Source: Phyto melanocephala (Eukaryota > Arthropoda > Insecta > Diptera > Rhinophoridae). Taken from it: 64,000 bases of DNA. Position 1 is the stretch's first letter, and each line of letters opens with the position of its first letter. Location: assembly GCA_941918925.1 (NCBI GenBank), contig OW799233.1:48631341-48695340 (forward strand), in the 5' to 3' direction. Of this stretch, positions 11,751-22,210 are shown piece by piece. The notes under the pieces were generated by a model. The model made no database searches. It was not told the DNA's origin and saw nothing but the letters and a program-made list of their open reading frames with translations. Both the position numbers and the translations under genes were made by a program.

Positions 11751-12640
11751 GTTGTCAGTACAGTACAGATTTTAATATGCTGTGAGTATGTTTTCCACAC
11801 ACAAATGAAAAAAAAAACTAAACCATCTCGTCAATTAACAAGGGCCATGAATAGAGGTACTTTCCTTGTACTAGGATAGGTTATGTAATCACACACCAAT
11901 ACAAAGATTTCATTACTGCTGGCGCTACTAAATTTTACAGTACTGTAAGAATGTATACATCCCACCAGTTCCTTTAACAGAGTCAAGAAGAATTTACAAC
12001 TTTTTAACAGAGGCTAAAAACTGTATTTCTTTTGTACATATACTATACTTACAAACATACATACATTCATACACGTATATTTATACATGTATTAAGCTGC
12101 ATTCAAATCAATCAAATACATTAAAGTATTCAAAATCATTTTTAATATATTTTTTTTAATATCTTTAAGAACAAGTTTTTATTTTTCTTTTATTATTTCA
12201 CGTCACTCTTCACTGATTCTTCAAACATTCACTTAATTTTCTTAATTTTCACCTTCGCGCAAAATTATAATGAATAAACAAGATAAAAAGAAAAAGAAGA
12301 GAGGAATTGGAATGTTAAGAAACAATTAAGAAGTTGCATATAAAACTGAGTATATACGCCCTTAAACTCCTTCAACGCACAACAACAAGTGGACAAAAGC
12401 AAACAACAAAGTTTTTAAATTAATAATGAAGAGAAGAATGAAGAAAACAGAATTGAAAATCTCTAAGCAAGCACAGCAAGAATAATAAAAATATTTAAAT
12501 TCTTTTAAACAAAAGTTACTGGAAAAACTAACAAAAGAAAAGTTTTTGTGTTCGAATAAATTTTCTTTTCTCTTTCATTTTTATAAAATAAAACGAATTT
12601 ATGGTCATTTGTGATGTTAAGTATTTTCAAGCGTCATACT
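11750..12640. other. Intron just downstream of the shared exon
   Basis: AT-rich sequence beginning, on the minus strand, with the GTAAGTATG donor at 12643. No other exon or repeat was recognised. Confidence 0.45.
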
Positions 12641-12643
12641 TAC

Positions 12644-13099
12644 ATCCATATTACCGTTCCACATGTAATGCATACCCACACCTGTTGGATCATGATGTGT
12701 TTGTCCTGTCATATGTTCAGCCATGACAGCACTCATCCAATGCACCAAACCCTGTGTAGGATTTTGTCCCTGTACCCCTCCTATAGGCATATTAGAGCCG
12801 TTTCCAAGATGATTTTCCAACGACGATGATGTTGCTGGTGTTTGTTTATGTTTAAGGGATTTGTGACTTTGAGTTATTTCTTGATGTTGTTGTTGCTGCT
12901 GCTGTTCAATTAATTCCGATTCCTCAATGCGTTTTAGAGAACTACTGTATGATTTTGATGTATGGTCTAGATTAAGATGTGTGTCGGGCGGTGGTGTTGG
13001 TGGAGTAGCAGGATTTGTTATGTGTGTTCGACCTGGGATTGTATTGTTGTTGGTTTCACTTTCGGAATTCGCAGAGGGCCAAACGTAATTGGTGGGTTT
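12644..13099 (-). CDS. Shared second coding exon, putative zinc-finger transcription factor (rotund/squeeze-like, tentative)
   Basis: This exon encodes 152 residues and has phase 0 at both ends. It starts after the acceptor TTTCGTTTCAG and ends AATATGGAT before the consensus donor GTAAGTATG. In order it holds a start beginning KPTNYVWPS, a Pro-rich stretch ATPPTPPPD (31-39), a Gln run at 66-71, and a non-repetitive block at about 113-150 that includes GLVHWMSAVMAEHM and GVGMHYMWNGN. That block is rich in His, Met and Trp and is not low-complexity, so it is the part most likely to be conserved. From memory it resembles the region before the zinc fingers of the rotund/squeeze family; this is a recollection, not a search result. 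No zinc finger lies in the window, and the next exon must lie beyond base 1, more than 12.6 kb downstream. Confidence 0.78.
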
Positions 13100-13359
13100 C
13101 TGAAACGAAAATATTAAATTAAGTTAATATGTAAGTAAAGGATATTTAAAATAATACGAATAGATTAAACATATATTTATATGAACTCTTTTAAATTTAA
13201 AATTTTTGTGATTGTTTATGGTGGTTACCACCTAAGAAAACTTTTTTAAATATGTTCTTACGAGTATGTATGTATATGTACATGTAAAATCTATTCATAG
13301 TCAGGGCTGCAAGATGATATTGATAAAAAATCGACATATTTAAAAAAAAGGGCAACTTA

Positions 13360-13477
13360 ACGGCCGTATTCTTAAAAAATATTTTAGGTTTATTAATGGC
13401 TTTTTCTTCGATGTTGTACAAAAATTTGTCAAATAAGCTTTTCATAAACCTTAAATATTTCTTAAGAATACGACTGT
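13360..13477. mobile_element. Foldback element of about 118 bp
   Basis: The left arm GGCCGTATTCTTAAAAAATA is repeated in reverse complement at the right end with a few mismatches. The arms are about 37 bp, and both run into AGGTTTAT. The target duplication is not resolved. Confidence 0.55.
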
Positions 13478-13524
13478 ATAGAAACTAAAAACAAAACAAT
13501 TTTTTTTAGCATTAACTAATGTTA

Positions 13525-13557
13525 TACATGTAGGGGGGATACGAAGCCGACCTCGAC
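13525..13557 (-). mobile_element. 33-bp non-LTR retrotransposon stub with 15-bp target duplication
   Basis: The direct repeat CATTAACTAATGTTA occupies 13510-13524 and 13558-13572. Between them lie 33 bp containing GGGGGGATACGAAGCCGACC, which closely match the 3' end of the RNase H element at 7069-7103. This fits an extremely 5'-truncated insertion from target-primed reverse transcription, and it fixes the 3' end of that family. Confidence 0.7.
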
Positions 13558-14008
13558 CATTAACTAATGTTAAAACATATTAAATTACATCAGAGTCAAT
13601 AATTTGCTGTAAGCTTAAAAGAAATATATATATATATATATGTATATTATATACTTTAGAGTAAATTGTGTTTAAAGTTAAAAACTATTATCTTTTAAAA
13701 AAAAATATTCACACTGCAGATATTAGAGTTTAATATTTCAAGCAGTTTGAATTATTTAATTTGAAAGCGATTTTGGAAAATAGAATTGTTTGCAAATATT
13801 AATTTTAAACTGAACATAGACATAAAATTTTATTTAGATTGATTTGACTTGAAGTTCTATACACATTTGTGGAAGCATGTAAAAGGACCATAACTGTTGC
13901 ACAAACTTCTACAGCATTGGAGATGCACTTCTTTAATCTCCATGTTTCAAATCTAATTTTTAGCCAAAAAGTTAGCAAATTTTCTTTAATTAATTTAACT
14001 GATTATTA

Positions 14009-14270
14009 AACAAGTAAGAGCACTATAATGGGCTGTGACGAATTTTTGATACCCTTCACCAATTTTGTGTACTTTTATAGCACAAAATTTATTATTTTGT
14101 TATTAACAGTAATCGCTGTGGAATAATCTCTCTATACTAAAATATGTTTTACTTCCTTTGTGTAACTTCGATATGCTAGTAAAATGTGTCACAAAATCAT
14201 ATGTCCTATAATAATAGCATAAAAAATACGACTATTGTGAACAACCCCTCATAATTAAGTGTGCTATTTT
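14009..14270 (+). repeat. Family B repeat, terminal fragment
   Basis: It starts ACAAGTAAGAGCACTATAAT and contains ATAGCACAAAATTTATTATT and AACAGTAATCGCTGTGGAAT. Both match the reverse complement of the end of the copy at 61441-62320. It is truncated inward. Confidence 0.6.
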
Positions 14271-14517
14271 GAATTTAAATCAGCTGATGTAAAACAATTA
14301 TAAAAATAAATATTTTCTTTCATAATGCCTTAGATCTTACCACAATATTTTCCATTTTTCAGTTTTGCCGCAAATCACAAATAAATTAAATTTTGTTTGA
14401 TAAACAAAAACAGCAGAGTGCTTAGCCGATCTTATTTGACGCCGCCAGTGATTTGTTATCAAAAATTGGCAACCGTGCTTTAATTTGGATGTCGGCCCGA
14501 TAAAATTATACAATGAA

Positions 14518-15295
14518 ACAAGTAACAGTGTTATATTCGGCCGTGCCGAATCTTATATACCCTTCACAACGTGTAGTCATGCAATAACAATTGTTTGTAT
14601 CACCATTCATCCCATATAAAATACGTGCATACGTACACGTTAGAATAAATGTGGCATCGAATCCCAGCTGAGCCAAAAAAATTTTATTTTATTTTATTTA
14701 ATATATTATTTATATTTTATATTTTTTTTAAATTTTTTTAAAAAATTGTTTTTAGAAAAATTTTTAAAAAATTTTTTAAAATTTTTTTTTTTAATTTTTT
14801 TTACATTTTTTTTTTGTAGTTTTTTTTATTATTTTTTTTTTAATTTTTAATATTTTTTTTTTTGTAATTTTTTTTGTTTGGTATGTTTTTAGATGTATCT
14901 ATGTATGTATGTTGTTGTTGTAATTGTGAAAAAAACGAGGTGGTCGTGGTTTTTTGCTCATATCTCAGAAAGTTATTGGGCGATTGTGCTGAATTTCAAT
15001 AGCGATTCATTCCTGGATATTTCCAAGAGATTGATACCATATACAGATCTGAGGAACATATAGTTGCTTCTAAAAGTTGATTTCAACCAACACACGGACA
15101 GACGGGCAGACGGACAGACGGATAGACGGACAGACGGACAGACGGACAGACGGTCAGGGCTTAATCGACTCCTCTATTCATAAGCTTTCAGAAAATATAT
15201 ACTTTATGGGGTCGGAAATGAAAATTGTAGAAATTACAAACGGAATGACAAAGCTATATATACCCTTGTGCACCACAGGTGAAGGGTATAAAAAA
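14518..15295 (+). repeat. Family A repeat with internally inverted module
   Basis: The ends are in plus orientation: ACAAGTAACAG with the TTCGGCCGTGCCGAA hairpin on the left and GTGAAGGGTATAAAAA on the right. The tRNA-like segment (GGCATCGAATCCCAGCTGAG, 14653-14672) and its A/T tract (to about 14875) are reversed relative to the copies at 9789 and 35285. A GACAGACGG run lies at about 15096-15150. Confidence 0.75.
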
Positions 15296-15556
15296 CAAAC
15301 AAAAACATTAACTATTGCAGCTTGGCTTAGCCGTTTAGCACAGGTCTCTGCTTAATAAATACGACAGCACAATAAACATAGCGTACAAAGTTCTATTATT
15401 ATAAGACACTTTTTGTTTGAAAAGCAACAACAACATTTTTAAACCATTGAAAAATTTTAGAACAATATGATAATATGACGTGATAAGACACCTTGTGAAT
15501 CACCCAAATATTAAAAATAAAATTTAATAAAAAAAAAATAAATTAAAAAATATATA

Positions 15557-15936
15557 AAAAAAAATTTATTTGTCTTATCTGGGATTCGAACCTAGGTTCA
15601 TCCAGTTTGTATTAGTGTGAAAAGACAAGGTGGTCAAAATTTTTCATCATATCTCAGTTGTTTATAGAGCGAATTTTTTGATACCGATCTGCTCCGAATA
15701 TTTGTGACATTTTGGTACCTTACAGGGGCCTTGGAGATGTCTGGGGGCTTAAAATAATTGATTTCAACATACACACGGACAGACAGACGGACAATGCTTA
15801 ATTGATTCCCCTATTCATAAGCTTTCAAAAAATATATATTTTATGGTGACGGAAATGAAAATTGTCGAAATTTAACACGGAATGACAAACCTATATACAT
15901 ATACCCTTACACTCACTGTGTGAAGGGTGTAAAACG
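15557..15936 (+). repeat. Family A repeat, partial, with a different tRNA-like arm
   Basis: After an A/T tract, 15571-15596 reads on the minus strand as a canonical tRNA T-arm with GGTTCGAATCCC followed by AGATAAGAC, unlike the GGCATCGAATCCC form of other copies. The rest follows family A: GAGATATGAT-type block, a short GACAGACGGAC run and an end CACTGTGTGAAGGGTG. The left terminus is missing. Confidence 0.6.
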
Positions 15937-16685
15937 GTGTTAAGAAAAGAAGAAAAGAAAAAAGCATAGTAACTTAATACGAGGTATTATTCAGTGAGTT
16001 TCGCGGTTGACCTTCCAGACTCTCTTAATACTTTTTCAAGACAAAATTTATAGTATATGTTATGCACTACAATTTTTATAATAAAGATAAAATCATTGGA
16101 GCTATAGAAACTGAGGTAATTGAAAAAAGTCAGCGCAGACACAAGATGCAATAAGAATTTTAAGACAACTTTTATATACGAATATTAAGGCGTTTACGAT
16201 TTTACATCCATTTATCTCTGATAACGGAGTTGACCGCTTTTTATACTTAAGTGACTGCACTAAAATAAAGCAGATTACAGTCAAACATTCTGATACAATT
16301 TCGTTTGTGTAATATGATGACAACTGCAGCAAATTAATTAAGTTTTTGATTCATGTATTGCACACCACGTTAAACTAATCAGTAGTGTACAATGGTGTCA
16401 GTATGGGAATAAACGTAATTCTTTTTATAGTTGAATATTTGACTTAAAATATAGTTTTTAAGATTTATGATTGATATTTGTAAATATTTAATCGTAAGAA
16501 TTTTTTTTTTCATATTCCAACTGGAATGCGCTTATAAAAAATGTTGCTTATACAAGGCAAATCATACATTTGTTTACATAATTCTATGTCACATTGTTTA
16601 CACTTTCACTCAATAACTTGGAAGACATCACAAAGAAGACAATAATAAAAGGAAAATTAGACATAAGAGACATTTATTCATTTAC

Positions 16686-17186
16686 CTTCTCATTTGCATG
16701 AGAACGTTTAACAGATTCAGCTATAGCAGCAACAGCTGCTGACGATGATGAAAAAAATAAATTGCGTGGATAATGCGTAGATGTTGGGTTAGTATTGCCA
16801 AGTGTTGATGATGTTGCTGATGATGAGCAAGAACTATAAGCAACAGGTGGTGTTGTCGATGATGCAGCATATTTCGAATGACGTTGCTCTGGCATAAAAG
16901 GCTGAGTTTGCGTACGACTCCAATTATCAGGTCTATGATGCTGTTGCTGCAGATGGGCATCATTGAGACTGTTGCTGTGATGCAAAACAGCCGAAGCAAA
17001 TAAACTTTTGTAAAATTCGGCGGGCATAAGAAATGGCGAAGCGGCAGTTGTATTGACTGCGCCAGCATTTGGTTTATAGGAGTTGTAGTTGGACTTTTGA
17101 GTTTTCAGGGGCATTTTGGTGAAATGTATTGGGACAGAATTTGAAGAGTTTGAGGGTGATTGTGACTGGGAGCAGGGTGACAACAT
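16686..17186 (-). CDS. Proximal alternative first coding exon of the same gene
   Basis: This exon encodes 167 residues. The ATG at 17186-17184 sits in the context CAAACATG, a good match to the fly translation-start consensus, and an in-frame TAA lies four codons upstream. The exon ends GAGAAG before a GTAAATG donor at 16685, in phase 0 like the distal first exon. The protein is Ser/Thr/Asn-rich, with a Ser-rich segment at about 109-130 and an Ala/Ser run at 146-154. A less simple patch, PFLMPAEFYKSLFASA, lies at 51-66 and may be a conserved motif. It would splice over a 3.6-kb intron to the shared exon. Its position inside the intron of the distal isoform implies its own promoter between about 17.2 and 18.5 kb. 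I see no sequence similarity between the two first exons, so the isoforms would differ completely at the N-terminus. Confidence 0.75.
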
Positions 17187-19220
17187 GTTTGGAGATTATT
17201 CTCTAGGAACTCTATACTTAAAGGACTTTTATAAATATTTAATTTCTTTTGCTTTTGAAAATACACGCAAATATTTGGCCCACTTTTTTTGATATTTCGT
17301 TTTGTATTTGTTTTATAAAAAAAACACAGTATAAAGTGTGTATTTTAGTTAAGCCTTATATTGTTGTTGTAGCTATTTTGTCTTGTTTTTTTTTGGCAAC
17401 TATAAGTCGGGTATTTTGTTTGTTTATCTAACATAAAGCACACATACACTCACAGATAAACTAGTGCGAAAAAAAAACGTTCGTACGCTTCCGTTTCCGG
17501 TTTGTTACTTTTTCTTTTCTAAGTTGTGGTAGTGCCTTGTTGTTTTTATATGTGGCACATTTTTGTAATAAAACATATACACACAATCACCCAAAGGAAC
17601 ATTTATTTCTAAAAAAATATTTGATCTAGTTTTTAGACCGTTAACACTTGTTGTTTTTTTTTTTAATTTTATTCGATTTTTTTTTTGTTCTTTTTATAGA
17701 CTTTTTATTTAGTATTTATGTTATAGAATATTTAGTTTTATTGTGGCCACCATTTGAAAGGGAGAAAAATGTTATAAAAGTCTAAAGCCGTATTGATAAA
17801 GTGTTATTTACTTTTTTTGATTCTATTTCTATTTCCAGTTTTTTTATATTTTTTTTTATTTTTTATTTCATACTTTTTTTAGATGTCACTGTGCAACAAC
17901 CTTGAACAAGGATGCATTTTTTTTTATATAGTGGTGGTAGTTTATAGTTACTTTTTTACTTTTTTGTGTTCGTTAGTGCAACGATTTATTTAACTTTTAT
18001 TTATTTTTATTCTACAGTCTGATGACGGGTGATTTAGAATTCATGTTTTGCCGGCAATTTAGCAATTTATATTTTTTAGTTTTTATTAAATAAATAATTT
18101 CCACTGACATACGTGTCCATGAGTGTGTATTTTAGTTGAGAGTTAAATAACGATTATAAATCATTTTTTAATTTTATTTTGTTTATATAAAAAATTGTTG
18201 TTGTTTTTTTTGTGTATATTTTTTTATTTAGGAACTTTTGTTGCTTTATTATCAAATTTTAGTTTTTATTTGGCGTAAATTTTTAGTTCGAATTTTAGGA
18301 GAATTTGCACTTTTGTTTGTAGCTAAATCTATTAGGAACTATATGGTTGCATACAGAAATGTTTATTTAAATTCGTATTTTTTTTGTCGCTTATTTTTTA
18401 CGTATTTTATAAAATATTGACTTGTTTTTGTTGTTTCATGTTTGGTTTTAATTAGGTTTCTATTGCATACGGAGATAAATTGAATGTAATTAAAATGTAA
18501 AAAAAAAATAAATGTGTTCATACACATACATATAAATATTAAAATGATTTTTTGACAATTTAAAGCCTTAAAATTTTTAACACAAATAATTAACATATTT
18601 TCTGTATTATCATTAGTTAGTTGGTATTAAGCATTAATGATTATGTATTTAAAAATCAAAATCAAAAATGAATTTAATGCAGTAAGGATTTATATCAAAT
18701 CTACAACAACAAGAGTAAGTTGTAGTGTGATTGTTAGAAATAAAAACCATGTATAAAGCGTTTCTAAATATTTTAAAAACCCCAATAAATAGATAAATTG
18801 CACACTGCCCGTGTACAATAAAAATCCCGCAACAGAGACTGCCAGAGGAAAGGATACATTCCTTGGCATTTTAACGGTTTATATTTAAGTTATTTTTTAA
18901 TGTGGACTAAAGTTATATCCCTGCTATTATGATGAATCCAGATAAAAAACTTGGTGATCCTTAAATTATAGGTATGTGTTTAACAGATTTGTATATAAAA
19001 CTAGATATTTGTAAAAAATTTCAACCCTCTAGGCCTTTAATGGAAGGTCCTTTATTATCTGTTTCTTGAAAAGTCCAATAAAAATATTTCTCCCAAAATT
19101 TAATTGTAAATGTCTGAATACACTGTAGTTCGAAACTCATTAAAAAAACATCACAAAAAAGTCAAGTACTAAAATGTGTTTATAGGTTAATTTAGTACTC
19201 ATTTAGAATTGTCGCTAGAA
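17187..19220 (-). other. 5' flank of the proximal first exon
   Basis: It holds the 5' UTR and promoter expected for the short isoform, but I cannot pick the start site. The sequence is T-rich with many short homopolymers, and no repeat element was recognised. Confidence 0.4.
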
Positions 19221-19224
19221 CATA

Positions 19225-19473
19225 TCTGTGGCTTGGAGCTAAAAGGACCAATGTCAAAATATTTACTTTTAAGAAAATTGGAATTGAACTTTAACTTTTA
19301 TAGATGCTTTCATATTGACATTGGCCAGCATTTTATTTTTGAAGCTGTTCTGGGTTAAGTATGACTTTAGCTGTTTTACCATAATGAAATAGAGCGAGAA
19401 AACAAATCTAATGCTACGATTAACTCAAAAGAGCCAAAAAGTGACATTGGCCCTTTTAGCTCCAAATCACAGA
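19225..19473. mobile_element. 249-bp terminal-inverted-repeat element with TA duplication
   Basis: The left end TCTGTGGCTTGGAGCTAAAA and the right end are inverted over about 30 bp, reaching CCAATGTCA, with few mismatches. TA lies immediately outside each end (19223-19224 and 19474-19475), as for Tc1/mariner-related non-autonomous elements. An internal copy of the GACATTGGCC motif lies near 19318. It is non-coding. Confidence 0.7.
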
Positions 19474-19779
19474 TAAAACAACACCAAAGTTGCGGGTGTT
19501 AAAAGAGAAATTCATTGTGATTTTATTAATTTTGTGACTTGGTATACCAGCGAAAAGGTTTGTTGATAAAAATATTTTTATAGTTTTATATAGCCTGCCT
19601 GTAGTGCTGTAGATGAGACCCTGAGAAACAAGTTAAAAACCTTAATTTATTCGTTATAATTCTTAATAATTTTAAATCTCAAATTTTCATCCCTTTCATT
19701 TTTAGAGCTTAAAGTCATAAATATATGGCATTTTCTTTATTTCAGTTGTTGGTTTATTTAATGTTTAACTTGTTGGTTG

Positions 19780-20345
19780 ATTAGACTCGAAGGAAAACTG
19801 TTTTGCTCAGACAACATCACTCGGATGATAAAAATTCATATAGATGTAGCCTCGGGCAGTGACAGACAATGTTTTTTACAGTTTCCAACTCCTCCTTATC
19901 TTCACACAACGTACAATAATCCGGAGTGTCGCGATTCCATCTACAAATCCGAGCTCTCACAGGACAGTGTCCTGTTAAAGCTCCAACGGTGGCCCTCAGA
20001 CATAACCTATCTAGGCCCAGCAGCAACGTTGAGTCCACTGAGTTTAACTTGGCCCATAAAGCCCTTGACACTCTGCAGTCCCTTCTGTTGTTCCATGCCA
20101 TACGCCCTAATACGCCCAAAATAGTTACCTTACGGTGGCCTCAACATGTCCTCTTCGTACGTCGAAATTAATGCCGATCTACCGTGCGCAAGTACGTTAG
20201 CAATTTCATTGCAAACAATTCCATTGTGCCCTAAGACCCAACACAATCTGACGTTGAAGAGGCTCATGATCCTATCAAGTGCTCTCCTGCATTTTCTAAC
20301 TAGCCTAGATTTGACATAATTTCCCTTCAAGGCCCTCAGCGCCGC
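19780..20345 (-). mobile_element. Non-LTR retrotransposon RNase H/C-terminal fragment
   Basis: Two minus-strand frames cover it. The upstream one (about 20130-20345) contains SQAALRALKG and LCWVLGHNGIVCNEIANVLA, the usual RNase H blocks. The downstream one (19817-20119) contains LTGHCPVRARICRWNRDTPD and CTLCEDKEELETVKNIVCHC, the Cys/His C-terminal motif. A frameshift near 20125 separates them, so the copy is dead. Part of its 3' region recurs in direct orientation at about 20370-20440. Confidence 0.7.
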
Positions 20346-20361
20346 CTGACTTAATATAATG

Positions 20362-20680
20362 TTTAAATTAATAGTTGATTAGACGCGAAGGAAAACTGTT
20401 TTAACCAGACTACACCACTCGTGTGATAAAAAGTCATGAAGATATTAAATCGAACTTGTAGCTGATGAATTATTATGTCTGGTTCTGTTAGAATATGTGT
20501 TTCTTAGCAGCTAAGGAGGAATAATGGCAGAGAAGGTGGATAAACGTCTCCCCTTCTCTAATAGTCTTTCAGCTGTTGATAGTATTTGTTGAACGAGATT
20601 CCTGAGTACTTTCCTGTACCTTGTAACCCATTATTACTACCAGCAAACTAAAGGGTCCGCCATCCAACCCTTTTTTTTTA
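20362..20680 (-). mobile_element. Second partial copy of the adjacent retrotransposon tail
   Basis: The segment with GAAGGAAAACTGTTTTAACC repeats 19773-19850 at about 80-85 percent identity by eye, in the same orientation. The rest to 20680 shows no recognisable coding and is assigned only by adjacency. Confidence 0.4.
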
Positions 20681-20683
20681 ACT

Positions 20684-21130
20684 AGTGCTTATTTCGTGAA
20701 TGGTAACACTTAGCTTATGTCTGATTTGACATGAGCTGAACGAGTATGGTTGTGTATACGCTTTGATAAGTGGGCCTGCGATTGACTTACAGAAGATGCC
20801 GATTTTGCCAAAAAAATCCTCTTTTCAGATGAAGCTCATTTTGATCTTGGCGGGTATGTAAACAAGCAAAATTGCCGCATTTGAGGCACAGAAAACCCGC
20901 ACGCATACATTGAAAAGCCGATACACCCAAAACGAGTTACTGTTTGGTGCGGATTTTGGTCCAGAGACATAATTGAGCCATTTTTCCATTGCGATAGTTA
21001 TCGGGCCATGTTGAACGAATTTTTGTTTACAAAAATTGAAGAGGAGGATATTGGCAACATTTGGTTTCAACAGGACGGCGCTACGTGCCACACAGCCGAA
21101 GCTACACTCCATGTTTTGCGCCCTGTTTCA
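20684..21130 (+). pseudogene. mariner-like element, internally deleted
   Basis: The leader AGTGCTTATTTCGTGAATGG matches the fragment at 7810. The transposase helix-turn-helix region is deleted. Sequence resumes with ILFSDEAHFDLGGYVNKQN, holding the first catalytic Asp. A TGA stands where Trp is expected near 20880. It continues through KRVTVWCGFW and NIWFQQDGATCHTAEATLH, with the second catalytic Asp. It ends at an A-run at 21130, before the third catalytic residue. Confidence 0.65.
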
Positions 21131-21639
21131 AAAAAAAAAAAAGTTATTTAAAAATATTAACTAGAGAACATAGGCTTCATGCTTGATTTAAACCATGTCA
21201 ACATATATTGGGATAATACCTTGTATTCTCATCTCTTTAGTAATTAGCTTTAAATTCATCTCATATTACATCAGGCAAAGTTGCAACCACAAATTCACCT
21301 AATCTAGTTTGACTGCCTCTATGGCAGAAAAATGTACTCAATCCAAGTGGATTTTTCTTAAGTATCCTAAGTAACTAGCAGGCATGTATTACTCTAGAGT
21401 CTTACTAAAAAAAGTGCCATCTGAATATCGTTAAAGATTTCACTATTGTCTCAAATAGTCGTTTAATATTTTACATGACTTCCAGATTAAACGTAGAATT
21501 ATTTCGGAACATCTATTTCAGATTTTTAAAAAAATATATTTTTGTCTAAAAACAAAACTTCTTAGCTAATGTTTTAATAATTTTATTGTAGTAAAACAAA
21601 TGCATAGAACTTAAGACAAAATTCGTTTACAAGTCTTAT

Positions 21640-22210
21640 TATAATAGAACTAACTCATGGAATGCAGAAGTTAGTTGCACTCAACCGTTTTAGTACGTAG
21701 ACTGTTGTGGATTCTAGATCATGTGGGACATGCTGGTAATGGACTTTTCGAGCATCTCTTAACTTGAGCTGGGTCTTTTTGTGTTAAATCTACCTAGAAG
21801 GAATATTCGGGGTGAACTGTTAGCCCCTTAGGACTTTATATCTGTTTCTCATTAGAGATGGGCTCAGGGGCAATGTCGGGTAAAAAAAATTCTCTACCTT
21901 CCTCAAGCCAAATCAAAGGAACTTCTTTCCTTAGATAAGAAAAACCCGAGGATATTAAAAAGTTTTTTAACTGGCAACTGCACTGTTTAAGTAAAGAATA
22001 GTGAAAATATAGGACATGTTCTTTTCAATTACCCAACACTGTGCATAAGGAAATAACGTTTTCTAGAATGTGGAGTCGCTACAACAATGAACGATTAGAA
22101 TTATTTGCTACGCAAGATTTTTGGGATTTTTCAAAGCCCTTAAGCTACGAACTGTTGATAGCGCTGAATTAAGGCCAATTATCTACATTTAGACTCATAT
22201 ACTCTAGATA
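21640..22210 (+). pseudogene. Highly decayed non-LTR retrotransposon tail
   Basis: A broken plus-strand frame reads LLWILDHVGHAGNG, like the WVPGHVGHAGNE block of RNase H. Later LTGNCTV and ENIGHVLFNYPTLCI resemble the C-terminal LTGHCPV and Cys/His motif region. Many stops and frameshifts are present. The assignment is by pattern only. Confidence 0.4.

Larger units (their letters stand above)
13100..16685 (-). other. Intron between proximal first exon and shared exon
   Basis: This 3.6-kb intron is bounded by a GTAAATG donor and a pyrimidine-rich TTTCGTTTCAG acceptor, read on the minus strand. It contains a foldback element (13360-13477), a 33-bp retrotransposon stub with target duplication (13525-13557), a family B end (14009-14270) and two family A repeats (14518-15295 and 15557-15936). 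The stretches 13573-14005 and 15940-16680 show nothing recognisable. Confidence 0.65.

Noticed and set aside
15571..15596. A genuine tRNA gene
   Set aside because: Only a T-arm-like and acceptor-like strand is present; no full cloverleaf with D-arm and anticodon arm can be built from the adjoining A/T tract.
16721..17068. Second minus-strand ORF within the proximal first exon
   Set aside because: It is a frame shadow of the Ser/Gln-rich exon; the exon frame has the ATG, upstream stop and phase-0 donor.
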